The position numbers and the translations under genes are program-made. Source: Artocarpus heterophyllus (lineage: Eukaryota; Streptophyta; Magnoliopsida; Rosales; Moraceae). Taken from it: 64,000 nucleotides of DNA. The notes under the pieces were generated by a model. It was not told the origin of the DNA. It did not search any database and saw only the letters and a list, made by a program, of their open reading frames with translations. Shown here one piece after another: positions 1-10,606 of the stretch; the first letter of the stretch is position 1, and each line of letters starts with the position of its first letter. The DNA lies in NCBI GenBank assembly GCA_025403435.1, contig CM046347.1:25618597-25682596 (forward strand), read 5' to 3'.

Positions 1-376
1 CTTGAATCCATTCAAACTAGATTTGAAAACCAAAGTACAACGGAAAAACCTAACCTAATGAAGGTATTGTAGTTTCAAATTTTTGCTGCACCATGATATG
101 AACAATTATCACAAGGCACTATGACATAGTACAAAGTTTCAAGACAACCTTTAGCGTCTACTTCTGGATCTCCTATAATGTATGAACAGGTGGTACAACA
201 CCAAGGCAAAACCTGCACCAAGTTCCAAAGACAACCAAAAAACGAACAAACAAAGAGGAAGAGGAAGAGGAAAAAAGTTCATTACAATAGATACTGAAGA
301 AAATACATAATAAAAGAAAACAATCCTTTGTATTAAATTATTTGATCAAAAGATGAACATCAAGAACACCAGCAGT
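1..376. other. AT-rich flank without a gene
   Basis: I see no coding region here. The stretch is AT-rich, with a purine-rich run near 260-282. It could be transcribed sequence of a minus-strand unit extending past the left edge, but nothing decides this. Confidence 0.4.
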
Positions 377-448
377 GGGCATTTGGTCTAGTGGTATGAT
401 TCTCGCTTTGGGTGCGAGAGGTCCCGAGTTCGATTCTCGGAATGCCCC
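377..448 (+). tRNA. tRNA-Pro(UGG), copy 1
   Basis: This 72-nt sequence folds as a complete cloverleaf. The acceptor stem pairs GGGCATT with AATGCCC and leaves C as discriminator base. The anticodon stem CTCGC/GCGAG closes the loop TTTGGGT, whose central triplet TGG reads proline codons, chiefly CCA. The T stem is CCGAG/CTCGG around TTCGATT. No intron is present and CCA is not encoded, as expected for a nuclear plant tRNA gene. A short T run follows at 451-454 and may end Pol III transcription. It is the first of three similar copies on the same strand. Confidence 0.96.
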
Positions 449-993
449 TGTTTTGTTAACTTGCTATGCTTATTTTATTGGTTGTTGTAAGGAATCCTAG
501 CTAGTGCAACATTCAGTTTTGTTCTAAAATCCCCCCCAATGAGTTAATAGGAAGAGTGCAAATATTTTTATATTTTGACCTTTTATATGCTTTAAGCAGT
601 GTAACCTGGTCCAGACTCAGCAGAGGACCTATGCTATCCAATGGTAATGTAACCACACATACCTTTTCCTAATAAGAGGAAAGCAATCAAGTTCTGATTT
701 ATTACCAGTAGCAGTACCAAATCTGCTTCGCACCTGCAGTATTTAGATGATTCTGAGTTCCAACACAACTTTGATGACTAGCAAATGAATAAGGCCGTGT
801 TAGAACTTACCTACAAAGTCATTGGCCTGATAAAAATCAAATCCTGTCCATTAACATTTTCATAACACTATAAGAAGCAACTTCTCAACAAAAAAGAACT
901 CATCAAAGTAGGAACTGAAGAAACTGCAGAAATAAAGAAATTATTTCTTAGTTGAACATATCATTGAGAAATAAAGGTCATAGTATCAGTTGT
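449..993. other. Spacer between tRNA-Pro copies 1 and 2
   Basis: No gene is visible. Part of this spacer (about 590-615) resembles 1172-1196 downstream of copy 2, with the shared words aagcag and acctggtcc. This suggests that each tRNA was copied together with its 3' flank. Confidence 0.5.
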
Positions 994-1065
994 GGGCATT
1001 TGGTCTAGTGGTATGATTCTCGCTTTGGGTGCGAGAGGTCCCGAGTTCGATTCTCGGAATGCCCC
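994..1065 (+). tRNA. tRNA-Pro(UGG), copy 2
   Basis: This copy is identical over all 72 nt to the one at 377-448, with the same acceptor, D, anticodon (TGG) and T arms. It lies 617 bp downstream of copy 1 on the same strand. A strong T run follows at 1070-1076 and is a plausible Pol III terminator. Full identity to copy 1 suggests recent duplication or gene conversion and no loss of function. Confidence 0.96.
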
Positions 1066-1449
1066 TGACTTTTTTTAAAAGTAATATTGCTCCAAGAAAT
1101 TTCTACTGAATTTTTAATGCATTATTGTTGGGATGACAGAGAACAAATATCTAAACGAAATTTAATATATGCTCTAAGCAGCATGACCTGGTCCTGAGTT
1201 AACTGAGGACTTGTACTATACTATGGATCACACTTAGGTATATCTATTTCAGACAAGACTTGATGAACAATAAACATTAAACAAACTAGAAATACTGATG
1301 TCCTAACTCCTACGCTAGAACCTAAGCCGTAACCTCATTGGACGTAAAGAAACAAAATCCACCGAAGTCTATCATACTAATACCATAGAACACTATGACA
1401 AATAAATTGCCAGCTCTCCTGTTGTTTGAGTTAGAGAGCAGGCCTATGT

Positions 1450-1571
1450 AGGAATGGTGTCATGCATTGACACAAGATGCATCATGCTTTCACACATAAA
1501 GGACTAACTTAGGAAGGGTGTCATGCATTGACACAAGATGCATCATGCTTTCACACATAAGGGACTAACTT
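1450..1571. repeat. Two-copy 61-bp direct repeat
   Basis: Two nearly identical 61-bp units lie head to tail, the second starting at 1511. Both contain gtgtcatgcattgacac, an imperfect dyad, followed by gatgcatcatgc, also partly palindromic. They sit in the spacer between tRNA copies 2 and 3, which makes this interval longer than the first one. No coding potential. Confidence 0.85.
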
Positions 1572-1896
1572 AGGCCATTTGAGTTGAGGATTAAAATGTC
1601 ACATGTTAATCTTTCTACACTTCCCTAACATGCCAATATCAAGCAAATTATTAGATCACCAGATCAGTGAAAAGACGAGTAGTTACTTAAGCCAATATGC
1701 TTCAACAACAAGTAAGAACTAAGAATCGAGAAACCGTTGCTAAAGAGGCAGATGAAAACGATTACTTTAAACATGATCTCCACCAATGGCCACTAATATG
1801 TAAAAGCAACTATACAAACACGACAACATGAGAAAGAGAAACAAATTCTTTGTTGAGCATGTTAGTTGTAAAATAGACATCATAACAATCAGCGGC

Positions 1897-1968
1897 GGGC
1901 ATTTGGTCTAGTGGTATGATTCTTGCTTTGGGTGTGAGAGATCCTGAGTTCAATTCTCGGAATGCCCC
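1897..1968 (+). tRNA. tRNA-Pro(UGG), copy 3, decaying
   Basis: This copy is 72 nt long like the other two but differs at five positions. Four of the five are CpG to TpG or CpA changes: two in the anticodon stem, one in the T stem and one in the T loop. This is the pattern left by deamination of methylated cytosine. The acceptor stem and TGG anticodon are unchanged, and most altered pairs become G-T wobbles, so it may still fold. The T-loop change keeps a purine at position 57. It is either a weakly active gene or an early pseudogene; the sequence does not decide. T-rich sequence follows at 1969. Confidence 0.85.
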
Positions 1969-3582
1969 TTTTTAGTTAAAAACGTCAATTTTAATTTCTT
2001 TTTTTTTTCTTTTTTTGGGAAACTGCAAAAGCATATAATATTCAATTTAGTTTTATATTGCTTTAAGAAAGTTGACCTTGACATGTCAGTTCATTAACTG
2101 CAATAATGCAAATAGTGAATCTACATTAAAATAGTTTCTCATGACACTTGAAGAATGAAGGGCCAAAGAAACACAGCTGCAGATACTAAAATGAGGTGGT
2201 CATGCTAAAGGACTCAACAGGTCTTCCATCTTGCAAGTAAGGCTTATCTTGTCTTGGTAAGCATTTTGATGCAATATCATTATTTTCATACCATCTAGCC
2301 ATTTTATCGACCACTTTGGTTTCACGTTTTTGCAAAACATATACACAAATAGTAGCTAGATTATAACTAGAAACAACACCACCCCTGTACACCCACCCAC
2401 CCACCCGCCCACACTTCCATCGCATATCAATGATTCGACCTCCACTACCCTTAAGCATCTAATTATCAGAAAATGCAACCCCAAAATTAATAACAATCTT
2501 GACAGCAATATTCTTTTCATTCACGTGTTGCAGACATCAAAATTAATTGAAAGCTCATTTGTTATTGCAACATAATGCACATCTATTTCCGATGTAAAGG
2601 CTAAGAAGAAAACTTCCATTCAATTGATGATGACAGAACAGAACAATGCCGTGCGCCCTCAACATGGATTTTAATCCTACATAGATTCCAAAAGTTAAAA
2701 TTGCCTAACCATTCTACATCACATCAATAGAAAAACCAAATCAGTCATCTAAAAAAACCTCTATTTGTGCATAGAAAAGAAAGGTTCACTAATGTAAAAC
2801 TGATATCTCAAGGTTCACTGGTATTCCATTTTAACTATATAGCCCTGTCGACAAAACCAGGAATCCCATGTCCAATGTTCCCATTCTAATACAGCAACAA
2901 TTACAATAAAAATCTGCGAATAACTAGTCCAAACTCGCAATAAGTACATTGAAGTGTTGCTCGAGAAACCGGTCAAGCTTAACCAAAACCCAAATATATA
3001 ATTGAAAAAGAAAAAGGAACTATTTGATTGTAGCGCAGGGTATAGGATGTGGTCGTTGAAACCAAATTATAAACGTTGACAGTGTAGCAAAGTTATTAAA
3101 AAAAAAATTAAAAACAATAAAATAATAAAAAACCCTTTGATGAGAGGGCCCAAGAGTAATCAAAATGATAATAGAATAAGAAAACAGGCCAGAGATCACA
3201 AAATGCGGGATAAATATTATAAAGAATCTGAAGATAAGGTCATCTATATCACCATTTTAAACAATCGTGAGACCTATATATTGACCTCAAACGCTAACTA
3301 AACAACCTCACAGTGTTGGTGAGAGTTTGGTCTCGAGCAATAAGTTACTGAGCTTTCAAGTGTAAAAATATCAGTTTCAGGAGGAAAATTCAAAATACAA
3401 CAACTTTTTCCAGAAAATATACAGTAGAAGTTGTGAATTCCAACGAAATATAACCTGCGTTACGCATTCTAAAACCCTAAATACAATTCAACTTTGCAAT
3501 TAAGTAATTTAAAAAAAAAAAAAAACACAAACACACACACGCACACACAAAAAGCAATAAAGCAAGGTCTATAATCACTTAC
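1969..3582. other. Gene-free AT-rich interval
   Basis: No credible coding region is seen on either strand. It contains a CCCA/CCCG-rich patch at 2388-2416 and an A run followed by a CA-rich microsatellite near 3510-3550. If the putative exon at 3583-3720 is real, this interval would be its intron or transcript body. Confidence 0.4.
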
Positions 3583-3720
3583 CTTTACTACACGATTAGG
3601 CCGCAAATGAAAAGAGAATCAACAGCAACACTAGTTCTCTGCTTGGCTGCCCGGAAAATGGCGGAAAATTGGAGAAAATACGAAGAAAATAGGGTTTGCT
3701 CTGCAATCAACTAGCGAGTA
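3583..3720 (-). other. Putative 5'-UTR exon of a minus-strand transcript
   Basis: Read on the minus strand, this looks like a plant 5' leader: CT-rich, with aaaccctattttc, and no long reading frame. It ends in a good splice donor, AAAG|GTAAGT, at 3583/3582. No acceptor or coding exon could be paired with it within the window, so the gene itself may lie past the left edge or be non-coding. The assignment rests only on composition and one splice site. Confidence 0.25.
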
Positions 3721-3829
3721 ACTGCCTAAGTCAAATATGTTGTCAAAACATTCGTTGGCGCCGCTTGGCGCTTTGGTGATTTCAAAAGTTTCTCGTCTCA
3801 TGAATTAAACTGTAGTAATAAATTCTGTT

Positions 3830-4790
3830 TTTTCTTCCTTTAATTTAATTCTGTATCGTCCTTTGGTTGCGTTTCAACTTCGTCGTTTATCAATATGATT
3901 GGCGTTTTTTCGTTTAAAAAAAACACTTATCTTTTTGGTGTCCTTCTTCTCCAACACTCCAATGTTGTCGTTCGTGTTTCTGTCCTTAATTTTAAGATAA
4001 GCCATCGCTTTTATTTTTTGTGTCGTTCACTTTTTTTTTTTTTACTTCGTCTTCGTTTCGTTATATCTTCGTCGTTTTTGACGTTTCCATCGTTTATTTC
4101 TATAATTACCGTTTGTTCACTTAGTGTTGTCGTTTATTAGTTTCGAAGTCTTCTTTCATTTTGCTCGTTCTTTTTTCTTCTTCGGTATTTTTACCTTCTT
4201 CTCAATTTTTTGTCGTCTTTTTTTTCTGCCGTTTTCTAGTTTGTTGCCATGTCCTAAGATTGTTGTCGTTTTCTACGTTATTGTTGTTCTATATTTTTAC
4301 GGCCATCTATATCGTCATTTTCTTTTTCTGCTTTACGATGACATGCTTTCGGTGTCGTGCGTCGTTTTGTACTTGTCGGTTTTCATCGCTTAGTTTTTCT
4401 CCAGTTGTGGTTGCCTTTTTCTTTTTGTTTAGGCGTCGTTTTATGCTTGTCGTTTTCATGTTCTAGACGTTTAATTTTTCCTTAGGTTTATACATCGTAG
4501 TCGTTTACTTGCTGTGCTTAGAACTCGTTTTCTCAGTTGTCGTTTGCATTTTCTGTCTACTTGTTTTGATTTATGTCGTTTCTTTATCTCCTTTTTTCAT
4601 TTACTGATATGATTTTGTTACGTCAGTTTATTTTATCTATTTGGAACGTTACGTCAGTTTATTACTATCATCATCATCTTGAAATGTGTTTCTTTTATTT
4701 TTTTTCTTCATTTTCATAGTCTCGTTCCTTTTTTCTTTTCTTTTTTTTTACTTTGGGGCAGAATCATCAGTTCGTTGTTGTTTATTCTAG
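3830..4790 (+). other. T-rich, CpG-containing low-complexity tract
   Basis: About 950 bp is strongly T-rich on the plus strand. Short words such as GTCGTT, CGTCGTTT and TTCTTC recur without a fixed period. Several plus-strand frames stay open here only because T-rich DNA rarely forms stop codons; their translations are runs of F, S, V and L without domain features. CpG is frequent, unlike the surrounding AT-rich DNA. I see no gene. Confidence 0.6.
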
Positions 4791-4799
4791 CGTCACCTT

Positions 4800-5834
4800 T
4801 GCACAGTGATGCTAGCTATGCTTTTACCCAGCCGATGTGGGACTATGTATCTTTCAATGTCTTAAAAAATAGCAAAGAAATCTCAGAGAAATCTAGAACA
4901 TTTCCCTAGATGCTAGGGATCCAAACATTTCAACAATCAATCATCGCCACATGTGACTTATTTTCTTACAAGAAAAAAGGTCATATAAAAGTAAAGCAAA
5001 AAGGCATACCAAAAAAAAAAGAGAACGGAACCGAAAGAAAACAAGGCAAAAAATCATGTGAATGATGTTTAAAAATTAGGCTACGTTGTTTCATGTATTT
5101 TTTAAATTTAATAAACTTAAATTTAAATATAAGTATTAAAAAATTTTTAAATATGTATTTATTTTTTTTAAAATTTGAATTATTTAAGTATCATGAATCT
5201 AAGTTTTTAGAGTTCTCATATCCCTTAAACTTTTAATATTTGGATATCTTTACTACAGTAAAAACTAAAATTCTCTCTTCTATAATTAGGAAAAAAAATC
5301 ATAGCTCATTTATTTAATATCTAATTAAGATGATTCTTTTTTCACTATGTTTCTAATGAAGAAAGGAAAAATAAAGATCCATGTTGAATCTTTTTTAAGA
5401 TCATTAGCATTAAGATTTTATTAGATTTATTAATAAATCAAAAACTATCTTCACTACCACTCCAAATACAAATTTCAATTTTATTTTATACTCAGATTAA
5501 AACTTAAATGCACATCTAAATATCAATTCGAATAATAATTCAAATCACTTACTCAAATCTTAATTCAAATCACACTAATTTAAATTAAATCATTAATTTA
5601 AATCTATTTATTAAATAGACCCTAAATTATTTAAAATTTTAAAAATACATATTCTTTTATTGACGGGTATTTAAAATAGGGATTTTTTATTTTATAGGTC
5701 CAACTTAAAACAGAGGGAGGGGGTGATGTGACGCGCGTAAGTATATACAAAGTGTGAGAGTAATAGCATTAGCGATGTGAAGCACGTTTTTTACTAGTTT
5801 GAGGATTGAACTGTCAAGATTTAAAAGATCGGGG
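4800..5834. other. AT-rich interval without a gene
   Basis: The only distinctive stretch is at about 4800-4920, including gatgtgggacta, a word I associate with dispersed repeats in dicots. The rest is AT-rich with many short A and T runs. No coding region is supported. Confidence 0.4.
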
Positions 5835-6217
5835 ATTCAAGTACAAACCACAGGATAAGGTTAGCCCAGGGACTAATGATGCTACAATGTTCTGCCTATC
5901 GCCTTGGCGCTGGTAAAAGTAGTTTGACAAGATAGAACAGGCACAAGACAATTTTGTGGGCAAAGAGAAGCATAATAGTAGCCACTTTGGGGGATTAAAA
6001 TGTCTAGATTTATATATAAATAGTTTAAAATTCTTACATATTATAGTAAAAAGTTACAATATAAAACCTAAACTGATAGTTTAAACTATTTTTTTAAACA
6101 CCCTATTAACAGGGACTCAAATGCCAACCGTGGTAGGTTAGGGACTAATGACGCTACAATGCCCTGCCCATTGCCTTGGAGCTGGCAAAAGTAGTTTAAC
6201 AAAATAGAACAGGCTTA
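5835..6217. repeat. Pair of diverged about 105-bp direct repeats
   Basis: Segments at about 5835-5942 and 6113-6217 match in order over roughly 105 bp, with many substitutions. Shared anchors include gactaatga, gctacaatg, ccttgg and agtagttt. The offset is 272 bp. They look like an old local duplication or two copies of a dispersed repeat; no open frame runs through them. Confidence 0.65.
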
Positions 6218-6580
6218 ACAAAAATTGGCAGGCATGGAAGCGATTATCCAACTTTGACAAGAAAAAATAATAGATGACCAGATAACACAAGCAAAGCAAA
6301 CTCTATTTCATTGTTCTATAAACCACACAATCGAAAACAAAGAAAACTCAAGGAAAATTCAGCTAGTTTTTATCACCGAGACATGGATATTACATAAAAT
6401 AAGACGTGTACTAAGACAATACATGAGGTATTTAAATGAAGCTAAGTTGGGGGCTTTTTGGTTGAGGAAGAAGACCATCAAATACTGAAAAACGCCTACG
6501 GCAAAAATGCAGAAAAGCCAGTTCCATAAGTCCCAAGAATTTCAAGCTTGCATGAGCGATTGTCGGTAATATTAAGACGC

Positions 6581-8393
6581 TCAATTTTTTGACTTCGAAT
6601 GCTTTACAAGCCAATCGATAACTGTATCAATATTTGTAGAGTTTTTGCAAGAAATCATGAAGCAACAAACTTCTCTGTCAGCGATGGACTTGAGCCCCCT
6701 GCACAGCAGAAAAAACCGTCCTCAGTTTCCACATAAATTCTTTCAATAATAAAGTGCTCACCTGAATTTCAGCTCTTGTTGTACGTAAAAAAGTAACAAG
6801 AAAACAAAAGTTTGACACTGACTTGGCAGTGAAGAACAGACTGCATGCTCATTTCCCTATAGATAGTTTTAAGTAAAAATGAAACTCATGAGAAGGAACC
6901 TTCTCTCCACCAAACAACTTTTGTTTTTATTTTTAAATTTATTATCCTAGACAGGATTATTGCCCTTGGCTGCAAATTTGTATGTTTCATATTCAGCACG
7001 GAGAACAACTTTGCCTATCTTTTGGAGGATGGGATAAGCCACCTAAAACATCTTTTCATATCATTCCATCAACTTACATTTGTTCTGTCAGGGCCTCTTT
7101 GGACAAAGCTCCTGGTTTGTCAATTTTGTTTCCCAATACCAGCAGTGGAATACCATTCAGTGAAGGCTTACTCAACAGATCATGAAGTTCGCCTTTGGAG
7201 ACGGGCAAGTTATCATAATCAGCAGAATCCACAACATAACTGCACATGGAAAAGTGAGACAAGAAATTGTCGGCGGTTGAAATTGATCAAACCGTACTAG
7301 CGATCCCAAATTTCAATGATTATAATACCGCACAGAAGATAAAAAAACACCAGCATATCAAAATCCCTTGCAGTGAAGCAAAGACAAAAAATGAAAAATA
7401 GTTCTAGTCATACACAATAGCTGAAACTGCACGGCAATATCTTTCCCACATACTGCGAAACCTTGGTTGGCCTCCGAGATCCCACAACTTTATCGTCACG
7501 TTTCCTTTGGTAACTTTCTTCATATTAAATCCTACCTATGGACAAAGAATACAATTATAAGTGAAATCTGTCAAGAAATTCTTACAGGAAAAGATGAAGG
7601 GCGTGTATAGATGCATTCACCAAGATAAATTACCGTAGGGATCATGTCTTCACTATATCCACCAGTCTTGCAAATAAGATACAGAAATCCGAATGAAAAA
7701 ATCAGCGCCAAAAAAAGGAGCAGAAAAAGAATCAAATGGAACAGTTCTTGCAGATTTGTTAACTTACAGCAATCACATTCACAAGGGATGTTTTTCCAGC
7801 ATTTTGAAGGCCTATTAGAGATAGCTCCATTTCTTGCTTGAAGAAAAGACTGTGCAATTAGCAAAAGACACAAATTCATAAGTAAATCACTTGGAAATCA
7901 AGCAAGAGAATATCAGCCCTAAACAGATTCGCCAAGTGATATTTATAATGATTCATGTATATATAAAAGAAAAATTTCAATCGTATCGACAATTCAATGT
8001 CTACATTTTTCTCAGCAACCAAACTGAAAGCAACAATTCTAAGCATTTTTTACAGTCAATCTACGAATTCCTAAAACTCAATTCACAGTTTATACAACAA
8101 AACGAAATTGAGTCCACTATCTGATTTTAGGAACGAACAAAACGAAAAGGAAGAAAAGGAGAAATCAAAGCTCTGAGTTTTACGCCTTCTTATCAGAATT
8201 GAGTTAAGTTTAAGCCAAAAATAAGCCAAAAATTATACATCTTTTTGCTCAGAGAAATCGAGAATATAATTAAAAAAAAACTGAACTAAAATTTGTATGC
8301 ATTTTCCTACACTTTCTCCGCAGCCAAACAGACGAAAACAAAACAGAGCATTTACCTTCGCAGCCAATTGAGAAAAGCTTCCCACAAACTCAT
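6581..8393 (-). CDS. ARL8: ARL8-like small GTPase, six exons, 184 aa
   Basis: This is an ADP-ribosylation-factor-like GTPase of the ARL8 class. In other eukaryotes the family binds lysosomal or vacuolar membranes and directs organelle transport; plant members are also host factors for tobamovirus replication. Minus-strand exons are 8393-8356, 7849-7768, 7666-7634, 7535-7414, 7239-7078 and 6698-6581. They total 555 nt, join in frame at GT-AG borders, and match the family's usual length. Visible motifs: an amphipathic start [13 protein letters not shown]-loop GLQNAGKTS (26-34), switch I region around MIPTVGFN (49-55), switch [11 protein letters not shown] (69-77), NKID (129-132) and a closing SCKNS. 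There is no N-terminal myristoylation glycine (Ser2), typical of ARL8. The start is fixed by the conserved amphipathic helix. All key residues are present, so it should be functional. Confidence 0.95.
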
Positions 8394-8655
8394 TGAGAAC
8401 GAGCACGATAAGAGAATCTAAAGTCGAGAAAATAAATTTTTTTTCTCGGGGTTTCAAATGGATTTCTTAAGTAATGCTCAGAGAAAATTCTGTGCGCCTT
8501 TTTCCAATTTCTTCTTCGTAATCGGAATTATACAAATTTCTCAACAGCATAAAAAATAGAAATAATAAAAAAAAAAAAATCAGACAAAATGAAGAATGTT
8601 CGGCTGGTTTTTTGCTACGCGCCTTTTTCGCAGGGGCGTGGAAGTTTGTCTTCAA
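8394..8655 (-). promoter_or_regulatory. 5' leader and likely promoter-proximal region of ARL8
   Basis: Immediately upstream of the ARL8 start the minus strand reads as a leader with A/T runs and no upstream ATG-led frame of note. Around 8600-8900 the DNA becomes richer in CpG, as is common at plant housekeeping promoters. I see no convincing TATA box, so the transcription start is not placed. Confidence 0.35.
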
Positions 8656-10606
8656 CCGGAGACGTGTGGAGATGTTATTGGTGCGTGTGCTTCGCGCGCT
8701 GAAATCTGGACGGAATGTAGTTTACCCTGATGACTGAATGGAAGTTGGAGAAGGGGAAAGAAGACGACAAGCGTTTTGCATGTTTGAAAAGGCAATGATT
8801 TTGTCGTCGTTCGACCAATGAGAAACGGTCCAGCTTTTGTTCTGGCCAACTCTAGTTCAGTAGTGGTAGGTAAGTTTTGTCGTTTTGAGCCAAACGCGAG
8901 GCCATTAAGTGGGTCTATTTTCTCTGGTTTCCGTTTTTGAGGAGTCCGTTACAAATTGTCTGCTTGTCAATAAAGTTTTGTAAGGTAAAAAGGAAGCATT
9001 GAGGGATATAATGATACATTCATTAAAAAACAATCCTTATGATATAAAAGGGCGTTTCATACTGTAACAATTTCATTAGAAATCTTATGATAGAAAATAT
9101 TTACGGTTTGAATCATGAGTTTCAAACATTTTACAAGTACTAACACTAATAACGTTTTTTTCTCTAAGCAAAGGAAAAAAAAAAAAAAAAAAAAAAAAAA
9201 ACTAACAACTTATGAAAAGTGTGAAACTACTAACATTATTTTATCAATTGAATAGCAAAATCTACTATTTGGTACGTTAAAGAAACTCTCACCTATATCA
9301 AAAAAAAAAAAAGAGAGAGAGAAAAGCCAATGATTATTTAACTATTTTTTTAGGGAAAACAAAACTTGTCTTACTTTTTAGGAATGTATTACAAACTCTT
9401 TCATGGATATAATTTACCTATGAAAACCAACTTTCAAGGGTGCTAAATGGTTTTGTAACAACTGATTTCAGAGTTAACCCATCACGTCATGGGCTCGGGT
9501 CGAAGCAATTACATCAGCGACTAGATTATAAGGGGCCTTTTAATGTATGGGTGCATACTTTCTCATGAAATATTGGTAAACTATGGAATCACCAAAGAAG
9601 AGAGTGTTACAAAGGCCAATGTCAATAAAGTGTGTAAGAAAGAGATTGTAATATCTCTTTCCAATGTTAAAAATCAAAGGCACACTTGTAAATATGAAAA
9701 AACACACATTTGTTAAGTGTTTCAGAATCAACATCTAGCGTTATAGGGCTGAAACTTAAGACCACGACGTCAGAATTTAGAACATGATGTCTTCGGGAGA
9801 GAGACGCAAGGCCCATTTGGCATCAGCACCAAATTTTGGTGCAGTACACATGGCGCCGCAATGCCATTCGAAAATGCTGAATTCAAATAAATTTGTCATT
9901 TGAGTTGTTACAAACTGATGTATTAATTGGTTGTATGTTTTCATACAAACCTAAAAGCACATTACTAAAAGACATATACGTTGTAATAATTGTGTTGTTA
10001 TCTATTGTAATAGTTGTGTGGTTTCATAAAACGATACAATATTTAACCAAAACATTCCACTGTAAAGTCCCCATACAATATTGCCATCTCTATATGGGAA
10101 GGTACAATAGTACATTAATGATAAGTTGTGGCTTATTACCTCAAATTTTTTTTAAGGGATCTTTAGTGTTCATGTCAACATTATTTTCTTAAAAAAAATT
10201 ATGTCATCATTAATATTATTATTTGTTATCTAATGAGCTTTTTTTTTTTTTTTTTCCTGCACCTAAGTTTACCATGCAATATGTTTGTAGGAGGGATGGA
10301 AATGAATATATAAGTTCTCAAAACCACTTGCTTTATAAGACTACAGTACTATCATAAAGCTTGTATGAATAATCTTGAATTGTTTTTAACGATGTAACAA
10401 ACGCTCTCATCATGAATTCCAACTTAATCAGGGAACCTGATCATATGAGACGCCCAATATATCTTTCAATGGCTCCACATTATTCAACCAAAAAAAAAAA
10501 GCACGAGTATATTATTCATGATAAAATTGAGATATAAATATAGCTATACGAATAGTTGGCTGTGCATCTATAAATGACGGTTTATGACTTGTAATGTATT
10601 CCCTAA
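8656..10606. other. Intergenic DNA between ARL8 and xylanase A
   Basis: AT-rich, with a long A run near 9175-9200 and a T run near 10240-10255. Short open frames here carry no recognisable domain and no splice support. No gene called. Confidence 0.5.

Noticed and set aside
2186..2458. 90-codon minus-strand frame
   Set aside because: Low-complexity Gly/Val run over a CCCA/CCCG repeat; no family resemblance.
3895..4466. Overlapping plus-strand open frames
   Set aside because: They arise from T-rich low-complexity DNA; the products are F/S/V/L runs with no domain and no splice context.
9893..10192. 99-codon plus-strand frame between ARL8 and xylanase A
   Set aside because: No recognisable domain, no splice or promoter support, and AT-rich codon use typical of chance frames.
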